Of a stretch of 64,000 nucleotides of DNA, positions 1 through 10,401 are shown piece by piece (within the stretch, counting starts at the first letter, position 1; each line of letters starts with the position of its first letter). Both the position numbers and the translations under genes were made by a program. Below the pieces are notes generated by a model. That model was not told the DNA's origin and made no database searches. It was given only the letters and a program-made list of their open reading frames with translations. Source of the DNA: Symbiodinium kawagutii (taxonomy: Eukaryota > Sar > Dinophyceae > Suessiales > Symbiodiniaceae); NCBI GenBank assembly GCA_009767595.1, contig VSDK01002138.1, positions 839,931-903,930 on the forward strand, read 5' to 3'.

Positions 1-318
1 ACTGGGAATGATGATCTTCCAGGCGGCAATGTTAGATTGCTGCTGTGCAATCCATCGCAGGAACCAAGGCACCGGGAGATAAACGTGGGCCAGGCGGGAA
101 CGGCTATGTTTTACCTGTCTACGACGCACATTCGCCCCGGAAAAACCCATGAGATAGGAATGTCAAACATCGCACTGTTGAACTGCCTTTGCATGCATGA
201 CGCCAACTCAGTCGCACATCTTACCGTGCCAATTGAGGGCAAAAAGCAATGCTATGCCCTGCACATGCCATGCAAGTACATGCCACCACCAGTCAAGTGC
301 AATCATGACATGCATTGA
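1..318 (+). CDS. Partial coding region cut by the left edge; unknown protein
   Basis: One plus-strand frame is open from the first base for 105 codons and ends at TGA. The product has a mixed composition with a Cys/His/Met-rich C-terminal part (LNCLCMHD, YALHMPCKYMPPP). No start codon is needed because the frame runs off the edge. I do not recognise the family. It may be a terminal exon, or an exon whose donor lies before the stop. No rival frame on the other strand is as long. Confidence 0.4.
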   Translation, partial: TGNDDLPGGNVRLLLCNPSQEPRHREINVGQAGTAMFYLSTTHIRPGKTHEIGMSNIALLNCLCMHDANSVAHLTVPIEGKKQCYALHMPCKYMPPPVKCNHDMH

Positions 319-500
319 AATATAATACCCTTTCCGCTACAGTATTCCCAAACACCGTGATTGACACATATTGATACACAATTTCTTTACCCATGGTTGT
401 TCTGTCAATTTGTTTTTTAAAACTGAAGTGATCGGTTTTCGAGCCCAGTATTTTCTAAGATGCATTTTTCAAGTCCCGGTGAATCGTGAACCCAAGCCAG

Positions 501-803
501 ACTGAACTGAAAACAAAAAACAAGAATTTCGTGGACTTAGACCCATTTTTCAACATCAACATCAGCGAATCTTGCATCCAACCCGACACGAATTCCAAAC
601 AAAGCATGGAGGTGAGTAAACTGGCAAGGCAAATTTTGACACAACTAGACAAGACAATGCTGAATCCAATCCAAATCAAACAGCATCAGCAAATGAAGGT
701 CAATTTTGCTGGAAACATGGGGCAAGCACGGAACTTGAACTACACTATTTTGATCTGCCCGCTACTTGCAGTCATCCAACGCCACGCGCATTACAGTAGT
801 TGA
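501..803 (+). CDS. Exon-like stretch with a GTGAGT donor; unknown
   Basis: The frame follows an acceptor-like AAGCCAG and is open for 100 codons. A strong donor (GAG|GTGAGT) lies at 612, and CAAACAG at 683 is a possible acceptor. The 72 bases between them stay in frame without a stop, so splicing and retention are both possible. The product is Asn/Gln/Lys-rich. It could continue the gene cut off at the left edge. No family recognised. Confidence 0.33.
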   Translation, partial: TELKTKNKNFVDLDPFFNINISESCIQPDTNSKQSMEVSKLARQILTQLDKTMLNPIQIKQHQQMKVNFAGNMGQARNLNYTILICPLLAVIQRHAHYSS

Positions 804-855
804 GGGATATGGGAGGTGCAAAATGCTGGCATGAACAGCTGAATACTTTGCGGTC

Positions 856-1303
856 ATGCAAACCGAAGAAAAAACATGTTTCATCCAATCAAGTATAATC
901 AAATCCCATCCTGTCGCATTCAGGAATTATAGGACGAACAGCAGGAGCATGGCGTCACTGAACATCATTCCCAGAAATGGTTGGCAAGAGAGTTTTCATA
1001 TCGAACTGGTTCGGAATTTATTTGTTCACCTTTTGCTCAGTGGCACATTAGCAGTGTCAGACCAACCCAACCCCCTACATCACAAACACGATCGTTTGGC
1101 AAAACCGTGGTGATTTTCGCCCTGCTGGAGCATCCCATACTAGTGCCTTTGTGAGCAAACAACAGATGACAAAAGAACATGTGTGGTTCGCAGTTGCCAG
1201 TTAACAAGTAATGATCATTCAGGGCGGCATCCGTTAAACCAATATATACCATTGAACTTACACAATTATTCACCATCATAACCAATAACCATGAACCATT
1301 CAA
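856..1303. other. Coding-like region, strand unresolved
   Basis: A plus-strand frame (856-1113, 85 codons) and a minus-strand frame (1037-1303, 88 codons) are both open with ordinary protein-like composition. They overlap by only 77 bases. I could not choose between them and recognise neither. Confidence 0.25.
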
Positions 1304-1371
1304 AAACCATTTGCCCTATTTCACCGTTCTACAACCATCAAAGAATCCAGCCATCCCCTGGTTGATGCTAC

Positions 1372-1469
1372 CCTGAGACTCCCGCAGCAACTCTTCGGCC
1401 GCCCTAGCGCAGGGGCGGGCATTCCTTTGGGATGCTTGGGGGGCAGGTGGAGCTCATCAAGCTGATGAG
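1372..1469 (-). CDS. Candidate 98-bp exon, minus strand
   Basis: On the minus strand an acceptor-like TTTGGATAG is followed by an open GC-rich stretch ending at CTCAGG|GTAGCA. The peptide includes ELHLPPKHPKGMPAPALG. Its size matches the other short exons here. No domain recognised, and the strand rests on the splice-like ends only. Confidence 0.28.
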
Positions 1470-1796
1470 CTATCCAAAAACCATATCTATGTCTATAGAT
1501 ATTTGTGTGTTCATTTCGAAAAACATATGTGCACATGTACGTTAAAATATATCAATATAAATCTACATAACATATGTGCATATGTATGGTTTTGATATAT
1601 ATATATATGTATATGATTTTTAAAGCATATGTACATATGTATGTTTTCAAATAAAACACAAATCAGTATGTATCTATATATATATATTTACTTGTATGCA
1701 TATATTTGTATATAGGTAAAATCATCGAAGAAAAACAGAAACACACAAACACACACACACACTTTTCCGTTTTCTAAGTGCTGCCGTCGTCTCCAG

Positions 1797-1898
1797 CACT
1801 TCGAAGATCGTTTCTGGAACATGCTAGCAGAACGGCAGAATGTAGTTGAAGCAACCTATGTTTTCCTTGACAAACCGATCGGCCGGTCCGCCAATTGA
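1797..1898 (+). CDS. Candidate exon before family B copy 1
   Basis: After CGTCGTCTCCAG the plus frame is open for 33 codons (HFEDRFWNMLAERQNVVEA...) and stops at TGA, 20 bases before a family B element. A shorter minus-strand ORF also exists here. No family recognised. Confidence 0.3.
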   Translation, partial: HFEDRFWNMLAERQNVVEATYVFLDKPIGRSAN

Positions 1899-1918
1899 TG
1901 GCGAGTTCAAGCATCATG

Positions 1919-2032
1919 TGGCTGTGGGTCAAAACCCTGTACCCCTGGTTCCCCTATCATTAACCATTGTTTCCCTTATTATTGTTGGTGGAAATCCCCC
2001 ATTATTGGTTAATTAATATTGACCCATAGCCA
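1919..2032 (+). mobile_element. Family B inverted-repeat element, copy 1
   Basis: A 114-bp element starting TGGCTGTGGGTCAA and ending TTGACCCATAGCCA. The interior carries TGTACCCCTGGTTCCCC and TTGTTGGTGGAAATCCCCC, shared with the copies at 20005, 53347 and 54871. No clear target duplication was seen. Confidence 0.75.
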
Positions 2033-2125
2033 TGTCACTTGCCGACTGCTCAGCATCCACACAGAAGTACCGCGCGCACCTTGCTGCACTCGCGACGGGC
2101 AGATTTGGCCTCGCCGTCTGATGTA
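2033..2125. other. GC-rich exon-like island abutting family B copy 1
   Basis: The plus strand gives a 29-codon ORF starting in the ATG formed at the end of the B element. The minus strand gives an exon-like frame after CCTACATCAG (DGEAKSARRECSKV...). By analogy with the similar island at 20.2 kb, where the minus strand is the real one, minus may be correct here too. Confidence 0.3.
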
Positions 2126-2267
2126 GGCACTGCTTCAATCATCAGCAGCTATTCTCCAGGAACAGCAATCATTTCAATCATTACCAATCATGATTAGAAG
2201 CCCTTAAGGTTACGACTGCCCCCACAAGAAATTGTTCATGGCTGCATGGCATTCCAATGGCTGGGGG

Positions 2268-2306
2268 NNNNNNNNNNNNNNNNNNNNNNNNNNNNNNNNN
2301 NNNNNN
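2268..2306. other. Assembly gap (39 N)
   Basis: A run of Ns, so sequence is missing or scaffolded here. Confidence 0.99.
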
Positions 2307-2549
2307 TTCCTGCTCTTTGGCTTGGGATTAGAGTGTGGTGATTCACTGAGATTCACAGTCTTGGACATCATAACCCCCACAAGGGTGGGCGACCTCGTTG
2401 TCTGGCTTGCTTTTGTGACAGGAGTTATCTGGCATAGCCCTCACCATTGACCATGATTGTCAATCAACCATTGATCAACCATTAGCTAACCGTTCACTAA
2501 CCATCACCTACCATCACCTAACCTGTCTCAACCGTTGATTAATCATTAA

Positions 2550-2732
2550 CTCTCCCATCCCCTGGGTTTTATAAACCACGATCAAGACATCGAACAACTG
2601 CAGGCCCCACGGAACACAGCTATCGCCAAGGTGCGATGGAAGCTGTGCCCACCTGACTCGCTTGGCCACCGGAACATCGGTGAGATTTACCAGGCCGAGT
2701 TTATTGATCATGGTAAATTGACCATCCATTGA
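2550..2732 (+). CDS. Coding-like island, 60 codons, unknown
   Basis: The plus frame is open from 2550 to a TGA at 2730-2732. Its central GC-rich part reads IAKVRWKLCPPDSLGHRNIG. A minus-strand frame is also open (2514-2729). The island lies between AACCATTA-type sequence upstream and GGTTGATGG-type sequence downstream. No family recognised. Confidence 0.35.
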   Translation, partial: LSHPLGFINHDQDIEQLQAPRNTAIAKVRWKLCPPDSLGHRNIGEIYQAEFIDHGKLTIH

Positions 2733-2739
2733 CCATCAT

Positions 2740-3520
2740 TCATTGAGGTCTACCCGGTGAGATCGTGGATTGATTGTGAACTGATACTTAATCAGGGTTG
2801 ATGGTCAATGGATGGCTCATTGATGGTTGAGCGATGCTTAATTGATGGCTGACAATTACTCCACGGGTCAGTTCTGAATCGATTCCTGTGGGATGTACCG
2901 CGATAAGAAAGTCGCTTCGCAAACCTGCAAAACCGCTCGCCGACCTCAAACGCTTAGAAACGAACCCAGCGTAGTGGTGATATCATCACAGTCGGAGATC
3001 CGTTTGTTCACTAACCACCCTGTATTTGGGCTAAACCACTTTCAGTTGACCTGCTCAATAGCTGATGATCTATCCCAAATGCGGATGAATTTGGGATGAA
3101 TCAACGGCTATTGGGCAGGTAAAAGGGGGACTATTTATAAACAAATGGATCTCTCATCAACAATGATCAACTTTGGTCAGTTTCCTAATCGGTTGGTGGA
3201 TGATACGGGATGGACTGCGATCATTGTACTCACAATGGTTGGTTCATGTCACTATGAATCCATTCCATTCCAGCACTAGCAGCCACCTCAACAACACCAA
3301 CGAAAAGCAGCAACTAAGGAAAACACTCCATTCGTGAAATCATCAACCAAATGTGTCACCCCAGAAGCATAAACATCATAAACATCACACATTCAGGCGT
3401 TTCCGGAGATTCTTGTGTGATTTTCCGTTGCTATGTTAGATTACAAAAGGGTCCGAGTGGCCCCTCTTCATCATCACTAATCATCATCTCACTATTCATC
3501 ATCATTAGCCTCGACCTAGT
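2740..3520. other. Non-coding spacer
   Basis: Degenerate GGTTGATGG and AACCA sequence with several short open frames under 95 codons. I see no convincing gene. Confidence 0.5.
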
Positions 3521-3620
3521 CTGCTTGGTGGTTTCAACCCCTATCCAAAATATCAGTCAACCAGCCAACCATTTAGTAAGACTGAGGAAAGCAAACATGT
3601 TTGAAACCATCAGCCAGCAG
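3521..3620 (+). mobile_element. Family A inverted-repeat element, copy 1
   Basis: Begins CTGCTTGGTGGTTTCAACCCC and ends TTGAAACCATCAGCCAGCAG. These are diverged versions of the family A ends, about 100 bp apart. Confidence 0.7.
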
Positions 3621-3624
3621 TATG

Positions 3625-3808
3625 TTGAATGAACGGATGTACCATCCCATATCCTCCGCCACCCCATCCCCAGCAACTTAGATGGCGCTACTTTGCCAGG
3701 GTGATCATCCCACTGAGCAGGTGGCGCCACAGTTTTATCCACACGCACAGCTACCTGTGACGATGAAGCCATGGTGCCAACCCACTTTTTGCCAGGGTTA
3801 AATACCAT
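3625..3808. other. GC-rich exon-like island
   Basis: The minus frame (KKWVGTMASSSQVAVRVD...) is open across the island, and a 43-codon plus ORF with an ATG also spans it. The minus frame has the better composition. Unknown product. Confidence 0.3.
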
Positions 3809-4030
3809 TGGCTATCAGTAACCAACCAGTGACCATCAATCAACCATTAATTATTCATCTGCTAGCCGTTCATTTAACGATCAACCAACCATTGATTACA
3901 TTCCTACTGGTGATCATCAAAAATTGATCAACCATGACCCAACCACTGATCAACCATAGGGGTTTAACCATAATTGACGACCATAATTCACAATGACCCA
4001 ACCACTGATCAACTGTTGGCAAAACTTGCA

Positions 4031-4130
4031 CTGGTTGGTGGTTTCAACCCCTATTAAAAATGGTAGTCAACCAAAAAATTGCTAATCATTACTAGGGAAA
4101 ATAAGAAATGTGAATCAAACCACCAACCAG
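4031..4130 (+). mobile_element. Family A element, copy 2
   Basis: Ends CTGGTTGGTGGTTTCAA and AACCACCAACCAG are 100 bp apart. It is followed by the TTATTATCCCCTATTA tail that also trails other A copies. Confidence 0.8.
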
Positions 4131-4313
4131 TAATTTATCAAACAAATCATTGTTGCTTATTATCCCCTATTAGTTAACCATCATTGACCATCATTAACCA
4201 TCATTAACTGTTGGTATATGTTGGTATTATCCCCTGCTATTAACCATTATTACCCATGGTTCAAACCACTAAGAAGTTAACCATACCACCTTACAAGCTG
4301 CAGAAAAACTGGC

Positions 4314-4520
4314 GTGGCAGCTGCTCCACCCACCTCGGGGGTTTCGACTCTGGGGGCCTGTGGAAAACAAAACGTGGGGCAGCAGTTGGACGGGTGGCGG
4401 GACAAGGCCAGGTGGGGCGGCGATGTTCGGTGTGGTGGACACCTTGTTCAACCAGCAATTCACACTGATCAACCACTTTTGGCCATACAATATCATACAA
4501 GTCTATTAACCATTGCATGA
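4314..4520 (+). CDS. GC-rich coding-like island, 68 codons
   Basis: The plus frame MAAAPPTSGVSTLGACGKQN... is open to TGA. The GC-rich part is 4314-4450 and the C-terminal third runs into AT-rich repeat, so the true exon is probably shorter. Two other frames are open here, including a minus one. Strand uncertain, family unknown. Confidence 0.3.
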   Translation: MAAAPPTSGVSTLGACGKQNVGQQLDGWRDKARWGGDVRCGGHLVQPAIHTDQPLLAIQYHTSLLTIA

Positions 4521-4559
4521 ACCGGAGCCCATAGCCATTGCGAAGCATCATCAACCATT

Positions 4560-5390
4560 AATTCATGATGATGAACCAGCTTAGTGAATCATCAATCATA
4601 ATCAACCACTGATTGAACAGGAGCCAACCATTAGGCAACCCGTGACCACCAGTAACCATCATTCATCAACCATGGATCTGTAAAACAATGGTAGCCAATA
4701 GTCAGCTTGACATCACTTCATAGTAATGGGCTGTACCTCCCTCTCTCTCTCTCTTAATCCCCATCTCAAGCAGTTCAACCAGGCTGCAGGTCATCAGCGG
4801 AGATCAACTAGCTACAGTAACTCAACGAGCTAACTCAACTAGCTAACTCAATGGCTGTATAGTGGAAAGCAATCTATGAAAATATATACTGGTTCTCTCT
4901 CCATAGGACCTCGCCCCAGGGGCACATAGGCCTACCAAAGCAAAAAAAACATCTCTCTCCATCGCCATCCCGAAGATATGGTGATTCAAAATGATGGTTA
5001 GGAACTTGGAACCAACAAACGCCTTTTGACGGAAACCATCAGCACCAACTCCTGCGCAAACATCAGCCAGAATCCTTCAACATACTATAAACGTCGACCA
5101 TGGTACTCTCCATTGGGTTGGGGCACCTGGGGATCAAGCATGACATGGGTTTGTTATCTTGCCATGGGCATGCTATGGCATGTCAGGCAAATGATCTTCA
5201 TCTGGGCATCCAGTTGGCTGCGCCCTGTTCAGCCCCTTCGGATGTAAGCACATCCGAAGCTATGGCCATATTGTTAACCTGAAACCAAACCATAACTGAC
5301 CATCTCTTTAACGATCAAGCATTGATTCTTAAACATACATCACCCATGATCAATGGTTTATAGTTAATCAGCTCTTGTTGACCATTTAAC
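4560..5390. other. Spacer with CT-tracts
   Basis: AACCATTA-type repeat, a (CT)n tract at 4738-4755 and a second CTCTCTCCATCGCCATCCC motif at 4952-4970. Short overlapping plus frames at 5026-5282 have no support beyond being open. Confidence 0.4.
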
Positions 5391-5392
5391 CA

Positions 5393-5858
5393 TCATTTCT
5401 CGGTTCGGTGGAAAGCTGCATGCAACACCTCGGTGCAAAGGCAGCAAGAGCTCTGCTGCAACAACGCTTCGGAGTTGGTACGTGCCCTAACAAATCTGAG
5501 GACTGGACGCGGAAATGTGCTTGACCTAGGCCCAAGGAAATCAGAAAACTTGGATCTCATGGGCCCTGACCCTGTTGATGGGTTCGTTGGTTCATAGCCA
5601 TGGTGAGTTGGAAGTTGGATCACCCACCCACTGCTACCCCACAAAGAAACAGTGGGTGTCTTGTACAATTCTTTTGCTGTGGCAAACCCCAAGGTCGCAC
5701 ATCCTTGGATGGAATCGCTTGACCGGCAGTTGATCAGGGATATATCCACGTATCATCAAGATGTAGCCGCCAAACCTGGCTACGTAAGCTACTGGGTAGC
5801 AACTGGTCAATGTTTCCAGCTGTTGGGGATCCGAGCGTGTCAGTGGATATGGACCTAG
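5393..5858. other. Coding-like region, both strands open
   Basis: A plus frame at 5652-5858 (68 codons; MESLDRQLIRDISTYHQDVA...) looks protein-like. A 118-codon minus frame covers 5393-5749. The plus frame has the more typical charge mix. No family recognised. The two could be exons of different genes. Confidence 0.38.
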
Positions 5859-6189
5859 AAGATCGCATAACAAACACCGAATCAGCTAGTAGAACATCTT
5901 GCAACATATTTTCACAAATTGACCAGTCAGTGTTTCTATCTTTCATCGCTCTGTTTTCAGAATGATATTCGGTCGCGGTTGTTTTTTGAGCTTATCAAAT
6001 CCCAGCTAATGATTGATTGGAAACCAGCATGATGGTAAATGATATTCCTGATCTGAGATTATCAGCTCATCTATCAGCCGCTTGAAGACTTAGGTGACGG
6101 CTATGACTTCAGCGTTTGAACCAAGGAATGGTGTGGGGGCAAGATGAAATCCTAGGAATGCTCAACCAACAATCGGCGATGCTATCCCA

Positions 6190-6376
6190 TCAAGTAGCCC
6201 AATCTTTTTGAGTTGTGGAGGTGTGGTCATTTCCTTGAATGCTTTTCCTTAGAGGTACTCCCCATCTGCCATCTACTTGGGCATTTGCTGAGTGAGTTTC
6301 AGCCCTTGGTGCAGCTCCGAAAATGCAATCACCTGGGTCTGAATCGCTGTCCCCAGCCGACACATTCGTCACCATT
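6190..6376. other. Exon-like stretch ending at family B copy 2
   Basis: Both strands are open up to the left end of the B element. The plus frame is leucine-rich; the minus frame contains SAGDSDSDPGDCIFGAAPRA. Either may be an exon. Unknown. Confidence 0.3.
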
Positions 6377-6486
6377 TGGCTGTGGGTCAGTTCACCCTTA
6401 GTCCCCCGGGTTCCCCCATTGTTTTCCGCTTTGATTTGGTTGGTCATTATAAGCCATTATTGGCAAGCTAATATTGATCCATAGCC
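6377..6486 (+). mobile_element. Family B element, copy 2
   Basis: Starts TGGCTGTGGGTCA and ends ATTGATCCATAGCCA. A second B-type end (ATATTGACCCAG) follows at about 6575-6586, with AACCA sequence between, as if a longer or nested copy were present. Confidence 0.65.
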
Positions 6487-6586
6487 ATATATAGCTGGTA
6501 TATCCCCTAGTACTGTTACTTATTATACCCTATCATCATCCATTAACCAACTAGTTAATCACTATTGATGGTTAATATTGACCCAG

Positions 6587-6690
6587 CTCGCCATTTCATG
6601 GACGCGCACGGGCCCCACATGCGCACGAACTCCATCCATGGCCGCGAATCCAGGGTTACCCCACTCAGGTCGCAATCCTGAAACCTGGGC
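6587..6690. other. GC-rich exon-like island after a B-type end
   Basis: A 27-codon plus ORF (6598-6681; MDAHGPHMRTNSIHGRES...) begins 11 bases after TTGACCCAG. A similar layout occurs at 53461-53581. Short, so weak. Confidence 0.28.
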
Positions 6691-7005
6691 TCCAGGAGTT
6701 GGTTCCCCTCCAATCATGGAACAAATGGCTGGAGATTGCCCATGACATCCGCCATCATGAGGTCAATCAAATGGCCAAATTTCTTGGAAATAACTGGAAA
6801 ATAACCCTTCATCATCCATCAAATGTTTTTTCGTTTTTTTTGTCCTGTCGAATTTCGCGCAGCACATTATTTTTTCCATAAATGGGATAGTCCACCATTT
6901 ATGGACACTTTAGGTGAATCTGAGTCTTGTTGCAGTTGAATGTACAGCCCAGATTTTCTTGCGAAACATGCATCAAGCAAATATGATTGACAAGTTTGAA
7001 GTATA

Positions 7006-7326
7006 TTGAAATCATCAACCAAACAGCTTGGGTTGCCCGCCCCCAACGATAAGAATTGCGGATATAAGGTTCAAATACTACGATTCTGGAAGCGAGTTCA
7101 GGAGCTGTCGCACGCTTCGCATGAAGTCATCCAGCAGAACCATGGTTTTCTGAGCCCCTTTGTGTCACAGAAATTGTTTCAGGATGCTTCCGAAATTAAA
7201 GCACACCCCGAAATCGCCTGTGTGTTCAGCTATTCTGCTAGCACTTGCTCGCACATGTCAAAAAACCAAGACACAATATGTCTTGCACTCCATTGGCCAT
7301 CATGTACCATCACCAAGCTGTATTAA
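7006..7326 (+). CDS. Coding-like ORF of 106 codons, unknown
   Basis: The plus frame reads KVQILRFWKRVQELSHASHE... with a balanced composition and Cys/Ser-rich C-terminal part, ending in TAA. It begins with TTG in the frame, so the start is not defined and it may be an exon. The opposite strand has no comparable frame. AACCATTA repeat begins right after the stop. No family recognised. Confidence 0.48.
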   Translation: MKSSTKQLGLPAPNDKNCGYKVQILRFWKRVQELSHASHEVIQQNHGFLSPFVSQKLFQDASEIKAHPEIACVFSYSASTCSHMSKNQDTICLALHWPSCTITKLY

Positions 7327-7329
7327 TCA

Positions 7330-7785
7330 TCAATTACCCCGTATGAATCATTGATTCACCATTCACAACCCGATTTCACCATCGTTATATAACCATTGAG
7401 TAACCATTACCAACCATCAAATTCACCATCACTTAATCATCAAGTATCATCAATTAGCCATCAATTAAACAAAATATAAATTCTTAAACACTAACAGCGA
7501 CCAAGTAATTAATCAATTAACCATCAGTTGTCCAAAATTAACCGCTTGAGCGACAAATAACCATCAATTATCTAACCATTGGCATTGAACAGGCCACCCC
7601 CACTAGTTGACCATTGGTTAGCTTTTTGCTTACCATGTCATGCTAACCACTCAAAAACCATCATAATCATATCAAACCACCGTCACCACTGATTACCGTT
7701 ATAATGGCAAGCAACAAATGCCAACAATTGACGACTATTAACCACTAATTAGCCATAAGATCAACCTTACCCACCGTTCAAAATC
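7330..7785. repeat. C-type AACCATTA degenerate repeat
   Basis: About 450 bp dominated on this strand by AACCATTA, ATCAATTA and CACCAT words. The complementary wording appears beyond the island at 7786-7926. Confidence 0.6.
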
Positions 7786-7926
7786 ATGGTCAGCCCCTCC
7801 CGCTTTCACGTCGCAGCCACTCCAGTCGCAAAGTACCGCCGCCTGCACCAGTGCTGCGGGGGGTTGTGCGTTGTGCTATATGCGGCTGTGCAAGGTCCTA
7901 AGAAGGGGTGGAACAACCACTGCTAG
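7786..7926 (+). CDS. 46-codon ORF in a GC-rich island
   Basis: ATG at 7786 to TAG at 7924-7926. The peptide includes FHVAATPVAKYRRLHQCC and ends GPKKGWNNHC, with G/C in most third positions. It is isolated between repeats of opposite strand bias. It may be an exon rather than a whole gene; strand not proven. Confidence 0.33.
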   Translation: MVSPSRFHVAATPVAKYRRLHQCCGGLCVVLYAAVQGPKKGWNNHC

Positions 7927-7929
7927 TGA

Positions 7930-9347
7930 TGGGTGATAATGGTTAATCGATGGTTAGTGGATGGCAAATTCTTGGCAAATTCATGGCTAATAATGGTTAT
8001 CTAGCATTTAATTCATGGCTAATTTGGGTGAATGATGATTGAATAATCTACTGTAATTATGGTGAATTGATGTGATTCGATGCTTCATGATCATAGTTGA
8101 TCTTGGTAAAATAGTTAGGTTTACCAAATGTTTGTGTAGTTGTGTGATGGCTCACAGATGTTCACAGCGGTTTGTCGTGGTTGCGTGATTGCGAGGAATG
8201 TGCGACTTGCGCATGAGGGTTGCATAATGGCTGGGGAATCAATAGCGATGGTTTATAGCTAGCAGTTGATGCCTTAGTTCTCGTTGATAATGGTTCTACA
8301 TGAGCAAAGCAGAAACATCAATAGTGAATATTTATTGGCTTGGTTTGCGGCAACGCTTCCCATCAATTATTTCCGTGTCGCAACCCAGAAAAGATACAGA
8401 AAAAAGGTCATCACATGTCATCACATTAGTGCGGATCTCTCTCTCTCTCTCTCTCCACCGCCATCCCCAGATTAGTGCGGATGACTGACTCTTTTTGCAT
8501 GTTTTTAGGGATAAACATATTGTGTTCATAATTGTAATAGACAAATATATGCAAATAGAAGTAGAATTGATGGAATTTTGCTTGTCCAGCATTGTGGTTT
8601 ACAATGATGATTGTGAATCATCTATCATCACTGTATGCCGTTATTCTGCAAATACTGTTTGATGTTCGGTTATGCTTCTTACAACCCTGAACTATGGACC
8701 AAGCAACCAAAAATCATTGGCACATCACCATAAATAGGGGCTATAGCACTGTCAGGCTATCATTACCACTGCCATCATGAACACCAGTCATTACTAGTCA
8801 TCAGAAATCATCATTATCAGAAATCATCATCACCATCATATCACCATCATTTGCAAACATCATGATATGTAAATGACAAGCATGCGAAAAATCATAATAG
8901 CTGTTTGCAATAAACCGATCAAGTATCACGTACCACTTACAATTATCAATCATCAGTCTATATATGGGGTCTTACAATGCATCATCATTGCCATCATGGC
9001 TAGATAGACGGATAGCTACTACAGGCATACCGACCATCATTCTGCATAAAACCTAATACACACATGATAGGATTTGCCTACAAGAAAATATTCAGGAAAG
9101 TAGCCCAGAAACCAGTTTTTTGATGGTTTCCTGGATTTTCTCCTGTAGACCAATGGATTGAAAAACTCCCTCTCCCTTGCCATCTTGATGGAACTTTAGC
9201 AGCCCGCTATCCATGGCTATCAGTTGTTCCACGGTTATTGTTGGCCATCGCTCTTAGTCATTCTGATTGTTAAATGACTGATGGATATTATTGGTGATGA
9301 TTGTTGGCCATCCCTTATTGTTGAACATTAAGCATTGCCAAGCACAG
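7930..9347. other. Spacer, no convincing gene
   Basis: G-type GGTTAATGG repeat (7930-8110), then AT-rich sequence with CATCAT words, a micro-insertion at 8437-8470 and short unremarkable frames. Confidence 0.5.
8437..8470. mobile_element. 34-bp micro-insertion with 12-bp target duplication
   Basis: A (CT)n run followed by CCACCGCCATCCCCAG is flanked on both sides by the exact direct repeat ATTAGTGCGGAT (8425-8436 and 8471-8482). See the similar insertions at 24436 and 43696. Confidence 0.75.
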
Positions 9348-9431
9348 TTGGTTGGTGGTTTCAATCCCTATGAAACGCCAACCATTTGTTAATAATCACT
9401 AGGGACAAAATGGTTTTGAACCACCAGCCAA
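9348..9431 (+). mobile_element. Family A element, copy 3 (short)
   Basis: TTGGTTGGTGGTTTCAATCCC on the left and TTTTGAACCACCAGCCAA on the right, 84 bp in all, so internally deleted relative to other copies. Confidence 0.7.
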
Positions 9432-9659
9432 ATAGCTCATTACTGACCATGGCCAACCATGAATTGTTTACTATCCATTGTTGCTAATCCCTTATGATCC
9501 CTTATTCCATAACCAAAGCTATGGATTAAATATTACATGGATTACCAACCATAATCCCTTACCTATGGTGTTTACTAATCCTTTATCATCCCTTATCCAT
9601 TGTTATTATCATTGTTATAGGTTGTTACTACAGTATCTATTTGAACCCACGCCAACCTG

Positions 9660-9815
9660 TAGCAATCCATAGCTATCCCTTGGGCATCACCGCCGGCGCA
9701 TCGCGACCAGGGTGGCGCTGCTGCTCTCCGGCCGGGCTTCCCGGCAACCTCCCAAGCGCCGCCAGGGAGAAGAACTGGCGAGCGGGTCAAGGCGCCTCAA
9801 CCAACAACCATAGCT
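9660..9815. other. GC-rich exon-like island
   Basis: About 110 bp at roughly 70% GC inside AT-rich repeat. Three frames are open: two on plus (one reads ITAGASRPGWRCCSPAGLPG) and one on minus. Probably an exon, but strand and frame are unresolved. Confidence 0.35.
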
Positions 9816-10020
9816 GGTTATTAGAGCTGGTTAATGTTTGATTATATAATGGTTGTTAATAGTTGTTAATAATGATGGTATAATAATAATGGTATAACAA
9901 TTAATAGTGGTTAATAATACTGGTGTATAATGTTTGTTTAGCCAACCAACTAATAGTGGTTAGTAATAGTAATAGGGTTAATATAGCTATGGTTAATAAT
10001 GATAATAATGGTTAATAATA

Positions 10021-10120
10021 TGGCTATGGGTCAACGTTAACCAACCAACTCATGGTTTAGCTGGTTAATAGCAGGGGATAATAACCAACAAGAATAGAGG
10101 GTATACCAGCTATATATATA
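10021..10120 (-). mobile_element. Family B-related fragment
   Basis: Starts TGGCTATGGGTCAACG and continues with AACCAACCAACTC and GGGGATAATAACCAAC, which resemble the B copies in reverse orientation at 18732 and 19637. The far end is not recognisable. Confidence 0.5.
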
Positions 10121-10401
10121 TATTATACGCAAGCAATTTCATGGGAGAGAAGTTCGCCAAGAATTTCAGAGGAAAAACGAGCTGTTTCATGAGAAATCCC
10201 AGGTATTTTTCGGTGATCGTAAACTAAAACTATTCAGGATAACAAGGTCAATGATGATATCGACGATTGTTTGCCTACAAGTGGACGATAGCTGCCAACA
10301 TTCATGGACCAACAAGTTATTCAAATATCAACAATCTTGAATGTATAGCTAGCACACTGTTGCTTGTTCGGGTGCGCTGGCTGATGACCTTTGGTTTCTA
10401 G

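Noticed and set aside
4952..4970. Fifth micro-insertion at CTCTCTCCATCGCCATCCC
   Set aside because: Core is perfect, but only a 7-of-8 flanking match 85 bp away was found.
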